Source: Anditalea andensis (lineage in GTDB: Bacteria; Bacteroidota; Bacteroidia; Cytophagales; Cyclobacteriaceae). Taken from it: DNA of 64,000 bases. The notes beneath the pieces are model-generated. The model was not told the origin of the DNA, searched no databases, and saw nothing but the letters and a program-made list of their open reading frames with translations. Position 1 is the first letter of the stretch. Every line of letters starts with the position of its first letter. Of the stretch, positions 47,062-55,452 are shown in pieces. A program made the position numbers and the translations under genes. The stretch covers positions 117,767-181,766 of the forward strand of contig NZ_JMIH01000011.1 in NCBI RefSeq assembly GCF_000714815.1, written 5' to 3'.

Positions 47062-47140
47062 AAAAGCGGCCGGTAAATCAGTTCAAGAGCCTGAGATATG
47101 GCTGTATGAAAATTGATCCAGATACCGACCCGAATAAAAA

Positions 47141-47178
47141 AGAGGCTGTCCCTATTTGAGAGACAGCCTCTTTTTTTT
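47141..47178. terminator. bidirectional intrinsic terminator
   Basis: A perfect ten-base stem AGAGGCTGTC/GACAGCCTCT with A-rich left and T8 right flanks, between the convergent sugar dehydrogenase and ligD. It shares stem and loop start (CCTA) with the terminator at 4915. Confidence 0.92.
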
Positions 47179-47188
47179 GTAGAGCCTT

Positions 47189-49621
47189 TTACAGCTCTTC
47201 GGATAATTTGGTCAATACTGATTCTATATTATTGTGTTCCCTTAATACCCCTTCAAATAAATCCCCTATTTTTTCTAACCGTTCCGGTACGGATTTGATC
47301 GTAAAATCCCCCATCTTCAGTCCGGTTTTTACTTCGTCCCAGTGTAATGGGGCAGAGACTGTGGCTCCGGGTTTTGGTCTGGCACAGTATGGAGCTGCCA
47401 GGGTCTGTCCCTTTCTGTTTTGCATGAAATCCAAATAGATTTTGTCATTTCTCTTTTTGACACTTCTTTCCATACTGGTAATATCCGGTACCAGTTCCTG
47501 GACATAATAGCAAAGTAATTTGGTAAAATCTCTAGCCTCATCATAACTATAGCCAGGTGCCAAGGGCAGATAAATGTGTAAGCCACTTGAACCAGACGTT
47601 TTACAATACCCTTTTACCCCTCCACGATCCAATACCTCTTTCACTGCCTGGGCCACTTCGATAACCTCTTCAAAGGTATTTTTAGAAGAAGGATCAAGGT
47701 CGATAACCGTATAATCAGGAGAATCCAGACTTTCTTTTCTTGATATCCAGGGATTGATTTCTATACATCCCAAATTGGCCATGTAAAGTAAAGTAGCTTC
47801 ATTTTGACAAAGCAGGTATTCAATACTATCTTCTTTGGATTTACTGTGTACCTTTTGGGTTTCTATCCAATGTGGAAAAATACCCGAGGTATCTTTGTGA
47901 TAGAAACCTTCCCCGTTAATCCCCTCGGGGTGCCGGTGCATATTTTGGGGCCTGTCCATGAGATATGGTAGCATGGTCTCCCCTACCTGTAAGTAATAAT
48001 TGATCAGGTCATATTTTGTAAAATTTTCTTTGGGCCAGTATACCTTATCTAAATTACTTACCGGCACGGATACTCCGTCCAGTTCCAAGGATCCTCCTCC
48101 ATTGGTATTGGTATTTTTGCTCCCCGAGGGCTTAGCCGAATTTTTGGAGTTTTCTTTTTCTATTTCAGTCGGGATTTTATCCATTCTAAGGCCTTTATAA
48201 ACGGGATGCCTCATATGCCCCGATTTTGTCCATTTAGAAAATTTCACTTCGCAGATCATTTCTGGTTTTAGCCAAACAGGCTTCCTTCCTTTAAGGTTTA
48301 TCTTTTTCCCAAACGGGGAATCTACTGCCTGCAAAGGCTCAAATAATGCCAGTAGAGCCCTGATAGTTTCTTCATCGAACCCCGAACCACAATTTCCAAC
48401 ATAACGCAGCAGATCCCCCTCAAAAACTCCCAATATCAAAGATCCGAATCCAGCACCACCATCGTTGGCCAGAGTGTACCCACAGATGATGACTTCCTGA
48501 CGCTCGTGGGATTTTACTTTTAACCAGCTTTCCGTGCGCATGCCAGGGCTATAGGTGGAGCCAGCTTTTTTGGCTATCACTCCTTCCATACCCGAATCTA
48601 TCGCCTTCTGATAAAAGACACTGCCCATGCCCTCTATGTGGTCGCAGTAGTATACAGACCCTATTCCCTCGATCACATCTGGAATCAGACTCTTTCTTTC
48701 CAGTAAAGTCAGCGATGTGGTATCATGCCCATTGAGATGCAATATATCAAACACATAATATCTCAATTCACCTTCTTTATCATTGGGGTAATTTTGCAGA
48801 GCCTGAAAAACAGATACTCCGCCTTCATTTAAACTGACTATTTCCCCATCCAGTACAGTATCATGAGGGATATCTTTTAGGCTTTCATAGATTTCGGAAA
48901 ACTTGTCCTTAAATGAAATGCCATTGCGGGAATACAAATGAACCTTTCCTTTTTGGACACTGGCCAGCGCCCTATAGCCATCCCATTTCAGTTCGTATAT
49001 CCAGTCGGGTTTATTAAAAATGTGATCCGTTTTAGTGGCCAACATAGGCTTATAAAATCCGGGTAGGATATCCCTATTTCCATCTGATTCATAGTCTATA
49101 TATTCCTCGGCATCATAGGCAATGTCCAATGCATAGCCATCTTTTTTTTTCATAAAGAGCCATTGGTTTCCAGCTTCTCCCCGCTTGGTTTTCACCAGGG
49201 AAAATGTACCTTTGACTTTATTGCCATGGATTGCTATTTTAAGATTTCCTTGAGAAAATTGTTTTGAAAGATCATTCAAGTTTTTTCCATAAGCAGGCTC
49301 ATAATATCCTGTATCCCAAATAACCATGTTACCTGCACCATAATTACCTTTAGGTATGTTACCTTCGAAATACAGGTAATCTATAGGATGGTCCTCTGTC
49401 TGGATGGCCAGTCGTTTATCTTCCGGATTCATGGAAGGACCTTTGGGCACGGCCCAGCTTTTCAGCGTCCCGTGCATCTCCAAACGAAGGTCATAATGGA
49501 GCCTGCTCGCATGGTGCCTCTGGATCACAAACCGCAGCTGGTCACCCTCTTTAGCCTTACCTCCTTTTGGCTCCGGTGTGGCTTCAAAATCACGCTTTTT
49601 AAAATACTCTTTTAAGCTCAT
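47189..49621 (-). CDS. ligD: ATP-dependent DNA ligase D
   Basis: 810 residues with all three LigD modules in the order phosphoesterase-ligase-polymerase. The 3'-phosphoesterase (1-~165) has RHHASRLHYDLRLE and EDHPIDYLYFEG. The ligase (~190-500) has nucleophile K212 in ELKWDGYRA and EGVIAKK. A Ser/Asn/Lys-rich linker precedes the primase-polymerase (~520-810) with VIDLDPSS and KTSGSSGLHIY. It repairs double-strand breaks with Ku by trimming, filling and sealing ends. Its ATG directly abuts the ku stop codon, so the two are translationally coupled. Confidence 0.96.
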   Translation of the reverse strand: MSLKEYFKKRDFEATPEPKGGKAKEGDQLRFVIQRHHASRLHYDLRLEMHGTLKSWAVPKGPSMNPEDKRLAIQTEDHPIDYLYFEGNIPKGNYGAGNMVIWDTGYYEPAYGKNLNDLSKQFSQGNLKIAIHGNKVKGTFSLVKTKRGEAGNQWLFMKKKDGYALDIAYDAEEYIDYESDGNRDILPGFYKPMLATKTDHIFNKPDWIYELKWDGYRALASVQKGKVHLYSRNGISFKDKFSEIYESLKDIPHDTVLDGEIVSLNEGGVSVFQALQNYPNDKEGELRYYVFDILHLNGHDTTSLTLLERKSLIPDVIEGIGSVYYCDHIEGMGSVFYQKAIDSGMEGVIAKKAGSTYSPGMRTESWLKVKSHERQEVIICGYTLANDGGAGFGSLILGVFEGDLLRYVGNCGSGFDEETIRALLALFEPLQAVDSPFGKKINLKGRKPVWLKPEMICEVKFSKWTKSGHMRHPVYKGLRMDKIPTEIEKENSKNSAKPSGSKNTNTNGGGSLELDGVSVPVSNLDKVYWPKENFTKYDLINYYLQVGETMLPYLMDRPQNMHRHPEGINGEGFYHKDTSGIFPHWIETQKVHSKSKEDSIEYLLCQNEATLLYMANLGCIEINPWISRKESLDSPDYTVIDLDPSSKNTFEEVIEVAQAVKEVLDRGGVKGYCKTSGSSGLHIYLPLAPGYSYDEARDFTKLLCYYVQELVPDITSMERSVKKRNDKIYLDFMQNRKGQTLAAPYCARPKPGATVSAPLHWDEVKTGLKMGDFTIKSVPERLEKIGDLFEGVLREHNNIESVLTKLSEEL

Positions 49622-50401
49622 TTAAGAAGCCTTTTTTGTTTTCTTTTTTTCCAAACTCGCCTTAAGCTGAGCCATCAGGTCTTTGGCAGGTGTCGCTTTG
49701 CTTTCAAATTTCTGGACCTTTGTTTTCTTACCTGAAGCTTTGGCTTTGATGATTTCGGTCAGCTGATCATTATATACATCTTTGAACTTCCCAAAATCAA
49801 ATTTTTCAGTATAGTTATCGATCAGGTTCAGTGCCATATCCACTTCCTTTTTAGTCACTTTGGTAGTAGGCAGTTTTAGATCAGAAGGCTTCCTGATCTC
49901 ATCTGAAAACCTTATTACATGTAAGACCAGTGCATCTTCATACACCCCAAGAAGGCTTAAATTTTCTTTTTGTCTCATCACAAATGTAGCTACCCCCAGT
50001 TTACTGGTTTTCTTCAGTGCATCTCTCAGCAGGTTGTAGGATTTGCCCCCTTCTTTTTGAGGTTCTAGATAAAAAGGCTTTTTGAAGAGGAGATCTGCCA
50101 CATCGGTAGACTCTATAAACGCTTCTATCTCTATGGTCCTGCTTTTTTTGACATTGGCCTGTTCAAAGTCTTCATCCGAAAGCACGATGTACGAATCGTC
50201 ATCATTTTTATACCCCTTTACGATATCTTTCCACTCTACTTCTTCCCCTGTATTTTCATTAACCCGCTTATAGCGTATGCGTGCATTGTCCGCGCTGTCC
50301 AGCATATCCAGAGAGAGCCGACGCTCTTCTGTAGCACTGTACATTTTGACGGGTATGGATACCAATCCAAAGCTTACCGAACCGTTCCAAATAGATCTCA
50401 T
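49622..50401 (-). CDS. ku: bacterial Ku end-binding protein
   Basis: 259 residues. The core fold starts MRSIWNGSVSFGLVSIPVKMY and includes DIVKGYKNDDDSYIVLSDEDFE and KPFYLEPQKEGGKSYNLLRDAL (in two parts). A Lys-rich C-terminal tail (KKTKVQKF, EKKKTKKAS) is suited to DNA binding and LigD recruitment. It forms a homodimeric ring on DNA ends. First gene of the ku-ligD operon; zero bases separate its stop from the ligD ATG. No regulator is obvious upstream. Confidence 0.96.
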   Translation of the reverse strand: MRSIWNGSVSFGLVSIPVKMYSATEERRLSLDMLDSADNARIRYKRVNENTGEEVEWKDIVKGYKNDDDSYIVLSDEDFEQANVKKSRTIEIEAFIESTDVADLLFKKPFYLEPQKEGGKSYNLLRDALKKTSKLGVATFVMRQKENLSLLGVYEDALVLHVIRFSDEIRKPSDLKLPTTKVTKKEVDMALNLIDNYTEKFDFGKFKDVYNDQLTEIIKAKASGKKTKVQKFESKATPAKDLMAQLKASLEKKKTKKAS

Positions 50402-50857
50402 AGAAGTAGGAATAAAAGGTTAAATCAAATATTTAAGGGTGTTTCCATTTCCTCATTTTACAAGAGGACTTATAAAAAGTATTGTGGTTCCCCTTGTTTC
50501 ATATAGCAACTATAGTACCCAAAAAATCCCATCAAATCTTTTTTACAGCCTTAAAAATTTATAAATTGGGTAGACCGACCTCTGTATTCAAAATTTAAAT
50601 TCACCACATTACACCTATCATATTGCCAAGGCGACTGCTTATGTTCTCTTTCACCCACTCTTCTGCCTTTCCATATCATTCTCCTTAACGTAACAGCTTA
50701 TGATGACAAATAAAAGAAGGCCTGGATTACAGCGTCAAGGTACCCTCGATCACTGGCTAACATCATTTTCCAGACAGAGCTTATACCCTATCTGACATCC
50801 ATTTCTACATGGGATAAGATATGCTAACACTCCTACCAAGATGACTTTATAGGTAAT
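50402..50857. other. intergenic region between divergent ku and monooxygenase genes
   Basis: 456 bp, expected to hold both promoters. No RNA gene or strong hairpin seen. A 32-codon ATG frame at ~50701 is too short and isolated to call. Confidence 0.4.
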
Positions 50858-52441
50858 ATGGAACATATGACACAGGTACTCATAGTAGGTGCAGGACCCA
50901 CAGGACTGACTTTGGCCAATCTGCTGGCGAAGTTGAAGGTGGATTTTATGATCATTGATAAAAAAAGCTCCCCTACAAAGGAGTCAAAGGCATTTGGAAT
51001 ACATGCAAGATCCCTTGAAATATTCCAGCGCATGGGCATAGCAGAAGAGGCTCTGGCAGCTGGAAACACGGATATCACAGTCCATGTCTTTCGGAAAAAT
51101 AAAGCTGTGGCAAAATTTTCCCTTCAGAATATTCTAAATGATGAAACCCCTTTTCCACATTTACTGATCCTTCCTCAATCTATGACTGAGCAGCTTTTAG
51201 CTGAAGCACTTGAAGACCAAAATCAAAACATCCTATGGGAGCATGAACTGCTATTTTTTACCAGAGAAGAAACCGGATATACCACTCAGTTCAAAACAGC
51301 TTCAGGAAACGTGACTACCCTTCATACCACCTTTATCGTCGGATGTGATGGAGCAGATAGCATGGTGAGAAAAAAAGGAAATTTTGATTTCATTGGAAAA
51401 TCTTTCAAACCTTATTTCTCATTGGCAGATGCCACGATAAAAACGCCCTTGAACCATGGTAATGTCTACCTTTTACTTTCTCCTATGCACCTATCACTAT
51501 TATTCTCCTATAAAAAAATGGATAGCTTCAGGCTATTTAATTTTGTAAACAGCACCTTTGTTCCCAACCAGAAAGAGGGACTCTATAAAGAGGATGTCCA
51601 AAGCATATTAAACTCAAATCCATATATCAAAGCTGCATTGCAACAACTGGGATGGTCTTCCAAATTTAAAATCCATTCGCGGTTGGCTGATAAATTCCAA
51701 AAGGACAATATTTTTTTAGCTGGAGATGCAGCACATGTCCATAGTCCCGTGGGGGCACAAGGAATGAATACGGGAATACAGGATGCTTATAATCTGGCGT
51801 GGAAGTTATCCCTTGTACTTTCTCAAAAAGCGAAAAAGGAGCTTTTGAATACCTATCATGAAGAACGGTATCCCATAGCCAGAAGACTTTACTACAGTAC
51901 TGATATCTTCTTTCAGTGGCTTACCAAAAAAAACAAGATGATGGACTTCTTCCGTATGAATATATTTCCATATGTTTTCAGGATTTTATCTATCCGACTG
52001 ATCAGAAAAAAAGTATTTAGGATGGCGTCGCAAATTTCAGTCAATTACCGCGGAAGCAGCCTGAGCATGGCTACCTTTCACCCATTCTTTTTACTGAAAG
52101 CTGGAGATAGGGCAAGATGGGCCCATATCTATTATAGAGGAAAAACAATTGGGATATTTGAATTATTTGATGAAAGGTATTTTACGTTAATCATCACTAG
52201 CCCGGATGACAAGCTACTGCAAGTAAAACTATTACTTCATAATTTACAAAAACTTCCTACTCTGCCGGTAAAGGTTCATTATCTCCAGGCAAAGCCAAAT
52301 AGAGAATTATATAAAAAATATGGCATCATAAATTCAGCCATGATATTGGTACGTCCTGATGGACATATATCATTCAGCCATCATGCATTGGATATAAAAA
52401 AATTAGAAGCATACCTAATGGGTATGCTTCTAATCCATTAA
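50858..52441 (+). CDS. FAD-dependent aromatic-ring-type monooxygenase
   Basis: 527 residues of the PHBH/PheA-type group A flavin monooxygenases. The N-terminal Rossmann motif is VLIVGAGPTGLTLANLLA, the mid-domain CDG motif is FIVGCDGADSMVRK, and the second FAD motif is IFLAGDAAHVHSPVGAQGMNTGIQDAYNLAWKL (in two parts). A thioredoxin-like C-terminal domain follows (~430-527). It likely hydroxylates a phenolic or quinone-like small molecule using NAD(P)H. The last ~11 codons also encode the stem-loop terminator of the opposing operon, and its stop overlaps the porP stop by 4 bp. Confidence 0.88.
   Translation: MEHMTQVLIVGAGPTGLTLANLLAKLKVDFMIIDKKSSPTKESKAFGIHARSLEIFQRMGIAEEALAAGNTDITVHVFRKNKAVAKFSLQNILNDETPFPHLLILPQSMTEQLLAEALEDQNQNILWEHELLFFTREETGYTTQFKTASGNVTTLHTTFIVGCDGADSMVRKKGNFDFIGKSFKPYFSLADATIKTPLNHGNVYLLLSPMHLSLLFSYKKMDSFRLFNFVNSTFVPNQKEGLYKEDVQSILNSNPYIKAALQQLGWSSKFKIHSRLADKFQKDNIFLAGDAAHVHSPVGAQGMNTGIQDAYNLAWKLSLVLSQKAKKELLNTYHEERYPIARRLYYSTDIFFQWLTKKNKMMDFFRMNIFPYVFRILSIRLIRKKVFRMASQISVNYRGSSLSMATFHPFFLLKAGDRARWAHIYYRGKTIGIFELFDERYFTLIITSPDDKLLQVKLLLHNLQKLPTLPVKVHYLQAKPNRELYKKYGIINSAMILVRPDGHISFSHHALDIKKLEAYLMGMLLIH
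52402..52434 (-). terminator. terminator of the PorP operon inside the monooxygenase coding end
   Basis: A perfect 14-base-pair stem ATTAGAAGCATACC/GGTATGCTTCTAAT with a 5-nt loop. The A7 run at 52396-52402 gives T7 on the minus strand, just after the leftward PorP stop. It is simultaneously codons ~516-525 of the rightward monooxygenase. Confidence 0.88.
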
Positions 52442-53460
52442 AATTTAAAACAGGGCAATACCGTGCTTTTGCGGTTTCTGTCTTTGGCATTTCCGTATAG
52501 AAAGGAATACCTGAGGGACACTTCATGGGCACCACCAGAATCTCGGAGTCCCAAACGGGAGGTGTTAAAATCAAAACTATATCCTATATCAAATCCGGTG
52601 TCAAAGGTAAAACCAAATGAGGCTATAATGGCTTCATTGTTTGGAAGACTGTATTTGACCGGCAACCCCCTGTACCATACCCCTAAAGTAATGGGTTCCA
52701 GAACCAGCTGGGAACCTACTTCAAGCTGGTTAAAGGGCTGCTGTTGCCTGAAGTTGAAAGCAAACAGAAGCGCTCTCTGCTGGCGGCTGTAGTTCAAATA
52801 ATTATTCACCCCACCTTCAGGCAGGTTGATCCTTATCCCGCCATGGGCAGAAAGCTTCATGGGCAATATACTGATTTGATCATCCAGAAAGGACATATTG
52901 GGCTGATTGAGGTGGAAGCCTGCCAGTCCAAGCCACACATGGTCATTATTGAACAGCATGCCAAAACTGAAATCTGCGAACTGACGCCTGCTGTCCACGG
53001 CCAGCTGCCCCTCATAGCGGTCAGTTATGATCCCCCTGCTTATATCCATCTGCGTACCAAGTACCACATCTCCGAAATAAGCATCTCTGGAAACATAACT
53101 CGCCTGCCCCCCAAATCTGAGGAAATTATTAAACCCCAACTGTAACCTATAGGAATAGACCAGCCCTACTTCCATCGTGCTCAAGGAAGACCTGCTTTCC
53201 TGTGACCCGTTAAACTGTAGGCCAATCCCGCTATTGATATCAAACATATAGTGGTCGATGTAAGCGGAATATGAATTAAAGGTATGATCCAGTCCGGGCC
53301 ATTGGTTACGGTAATTCAGCCCTACCCTGGTCAGTTCAGCCGAACCTGCAAAAGCCGGGTTCAGGTACATAGGTGCAGCATAAAACTGCGAATACTGCAC
53401 ATCCTGGCCTAAAGCCCGGAAACTGCCTAAAATGAAAATGATCATCCACCACTTTTTCAT
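52438..53460 (-). CDS. PorP/SprF family outer-membrane protein (type IX secretion partner)
   Basis: 340 residues: signal peptide (IIFILGSFRALGQ), then the family start DVQYSQFYAAPMYLNPAFAGS and a 14-strand-type barrel with GVGLNYRNQWP-like text and a late SLRYSF strand. PorP/SprF proteins anchor or assist surface display of proteins carrying a type B C-terminal domain, as SprF does for the SprB gliding adhesin. It is the last gene of the five-gene leftward operon, 7 bp after a protein with exactly such a domain. Confidence 0.93.
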   Translation of the reverse strand: MKKWWMIIFILGSFRALGQDVQYSQFYAAPMYLNPAFAGSAELTRVGLNYRNQWPGLDHTFNSYSAYIDHYMFDINSGIGLQFNGSQESRSSLSTMEVGLVYSYRLQLGFNNFLRFGGQASYVSRDAYFGDVVLGTQMDISRGIITDRYEGQLAVDSRRQFADFSFGMLFNNDHVWLGLAGFHLNQPNMSFLDDQISILPMKLSAHGGIRINLPEGGVNNYLNYSRQQRALLFAFNFRQQQPFNQLEVGSQLVLEPITLGVWYRGLPVKYSLPNNEAIIASFGFTFDTGFDIGYSFDFNTSRLGLRDSGGAHEVSLRYSFLYGNAKDRNRKSTVLPCFKF

Positions 53461-53467
53461 ACCCTTC

Positions 53468-54574
53468 TTATCTTATAAGCGTAAACACACCCGTTCTTTT
53501 GACTTGTTTGCCATCTACTGTGTTAAATGTTCCTTTGTACACATAATTCCCGTTAGGGGCCAGTTTGCCATTCAGCGTACCATCCCAGCCGGGATCCTCC
53601 ATACTGTTCATCTCATAGATAAGATCTCCCCAGGTATTAAAAATCAGCATTTCATAGGAAGATACCCCTCTCATTTTTGGGAAGAACGTCTTATTTTCCA
53701 TATCAAGGGGCGTAAATCCTGATGGGATCATGATGAGATAATTCTCGTTTATGTCGATCTGTAAGTCCATTGAAGAGGTGCAGCCATATTGATTGGTTAC
53801 AGTCAGACTGATCAGATACTGCCCTATATCATCAAACCTAAAGCGTGGGTTCATCTGGTCACTGGTCACCCCATTTCCAAAATCCCAGTGGTACACCAGA
53901 TTTTCACCCAATGAATGGTTTTCGAAAACCACTTCATCATTTGCCAGTACTTCCCCTTTCTGACCTAGCCCATTGATCTGGTAATCAAATAGGGCCTGCA
54001 CCGGATCATCGGAAATCTCCACTATGATCTTTTGTTTGTTTGAACCGCAGTTCATGCCTATATAATTGGCCTGAACCTGAAATGCACCACCTTCATACAC
54101 ATCAGGTACCTCTTCCAGCTTATATGTTCTACCTGATGGAACTTCTACCGTATACTCAAAGGTAATCGGATCGTACCCTTCTATGGCTGCAGTAAAATCA
54201 ATACTTCCTCCCTCACAAAGCACAGCTGGCTGCAGCACCCGGAGGATGGGCGGTGGCATGACGTTTACGATCACAGCATCGGACACTTCTGAGGAACAGT
54301 TAAATTCATTTACCGACATCACTTCATATACACCGGTTTCGGAGATGGCGATGGTGGGTCCGGCATCGGAAATCGGCCGGCCATCCTTCAGCCACTGGTA
54401 AGCGGTGGCATTTCTGCCTGAAGCACTGAGTTCTATAGATTCCCCTTGACACAGGCGTATGGTCTGATTCTGGTCAGCCCGGGCAAACGCCTGAGAAAAA
54501 GACATACCCCCTCCGATAAGGACAGCAAGTGCCAGTCCTTTTACCGAAAGGGGATATGTAAGGGAATTATACAA
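53468..54574 (-). CDS. Ig/PKD surface protein with type B gliding-associated C-terminal domain
   Basis: 368 residues. The signal peptide covers VKGLALAVLIGGGMSFSQAFA. Two Ig-like modules follow (LCQGESIELSAS...YQWLKDG; LCEGGSIDFTA), then a PKD domain (~215-275: VYHWDFGNG...GQYLISLTVTN). A type B CTD (~285-368) has IPSGFTPLDMENKTFFP, YEMLIFNTWGDLIYE, WDGTLNGKLAPNGNYVY. Type IX secretion should export it and PorP should hold it. The only available start is TTG at 54574, with a TAA codon directly before it in frame. The frame is the same as the preceding gene's, separated by two in-frame stops. Confidence 0.88.
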   Translation of the reverse strand: MYNSLTYPLSVKGLALAVLIGGGMSFSQAFARADQNQTIRLCQGESIELSASGRNATAYQWLKDGRPISDAGPTIAISETGVYEVMSVNEFNCSSEVSDAVIVNVMPPPILRVLQPAVLCEGGSIDFTAAIEGYDPITFEYTVEVPSGRTYKLEEVPDVYEGGAFQVQANYIGMNCGSNKQKIIVEISDDPVQALFDYQINGLGQKGEVLANDEVVFENHSLGENLVYHWDFGNGVTSDQMNPRFRFDDIGQYLISLTVTNQYGCTSSMDLQIDINENYLIMIPSGFTPLDMENKTFFPKMRGVSSYEMLIFNTWGDLIYEMNSMEDPGWDGTLNGKLAPNGNYVYKGTFNTVDGKQVKRTGVFTLIR

Positions 54575-54586
54575 TTAGATCAATGA

Positions 54587-55408
54587 TTAGGGAGCTGTCT
54601 GTCTAGAATGTCCCCCTGTTACATTAATAACCGGTTTCTCTGGAGCAGGAGTAACTGTAATCACTGCCATTGTTTCTGAAACTTCACATCCGCCATCATT
54701 TACTACATAAGAGATTCGTACACTATAAGTATGTGTTCCTACTTCAGTATGATCATCATTTGTGGCTGAACCTATTATATACGTTTCTTCAGTAGCTTGA
54801 TCTAAATCTACGCTGGGGCCACCATCAAAAGATTTAGACCATACATAATTCAAAGCATACGTATCAGGAAATGGAGTCTGATCTACTTCTGCGTTCAAAA
54901 TAATCGCACCTAATCCCAAACTATTTGTCGTCCCATCCGCAACTATAGGAGTGGCATCAGTTGTACAATAAGTCTCCTCAACATCTTGTGGTTCTAAAGG
55001 AATTGTAGGTAGTACATATACGGCAATATCTGTCATCTCATAACAACCAGTTTGACCTTCTACAGAATAACCATATACTCGATATATCTGATATCCTGTC
55101 CTTGTGGAAACATAATTTAAGTTCCTTCCAAGATCCCCATCCCCGGCTTGAATAGATTCATTAGGTTCAGTTCCATCAGCGTTTAATAAAAACCATTCAA
55201 AACTCATAAAAGGAGCTCCAATATTCTGCGATTCATCGACTGTTAATTCTATTTCTGTAGTTTCACAAAATGTCATCTGAACCAATAAATCAGGATCTGA
55301 ATAAACTTCATCAAAATGGGCATAAGTAGCTATGGGAGTAGTTTGAGCCATCATATGGCCTACAAAGGCCAGAAATAAAATGGGAATTAAGTAAATTTGC
55401 TTTTTCAT
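54587..55408 (-). CDS. exported Ig-like protein with GG-x-x-R tail (chain C)
   Basis: 273 residues: signal peptide (IYLIPILFLAFVGHMMAQ), then two Ig-like or SprB-related beta modules with paired cysteines (MTFCETTEIELTV; GCYEMTDIAVYV; YCTTDATPIVADG; GCEVSETMAVITV). It ends in PVINVTGGHSRQTAP with no type IX C-terminal domain. The tail aligns gaplessly with those of the two upstream proteins. The tail resembles the first half of a linker between Ig modules, as if a larger adhesin had been divided at that point. ATG start at 55408; 44 bp from chain B and 12 bp from the CTD protein. Confidence 0.75.
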   Translation of the reverse strand: MKKQIYLIPILFLAFVGHMMAQTTPIATYAHFDEVYSDPDLLVQMTFCETTEIELTVDESQNIGAPFMSFEWFLLNADGTEPNESIQAGDGDLGRNLNYVSTRTGYQIYRVYGYSVEGQTGCYEMTDIAVYVLPTIPLEPQDVEETYCTTDATPIVADGTTNSLGLGAIILNAEVDQTPFPDTYALNYVWSKSFDGGPSVDLDQATEETYIIGSATNDDHTEVGTHTYSVRISYVVNDGGCEVSETMAVITVTPAPEKPVINVTGGHSRQTAP

Positions 55409-55452
55409 AATTAAGTTGATTATAGGTTTTTCTTTTTTTTTATTATGTATAT

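Noticed and set aside
50701..50799. 32-codon ATG frame between ku and the monooxygenase
   Set aside because: Too short, with no signal or neighbour support.
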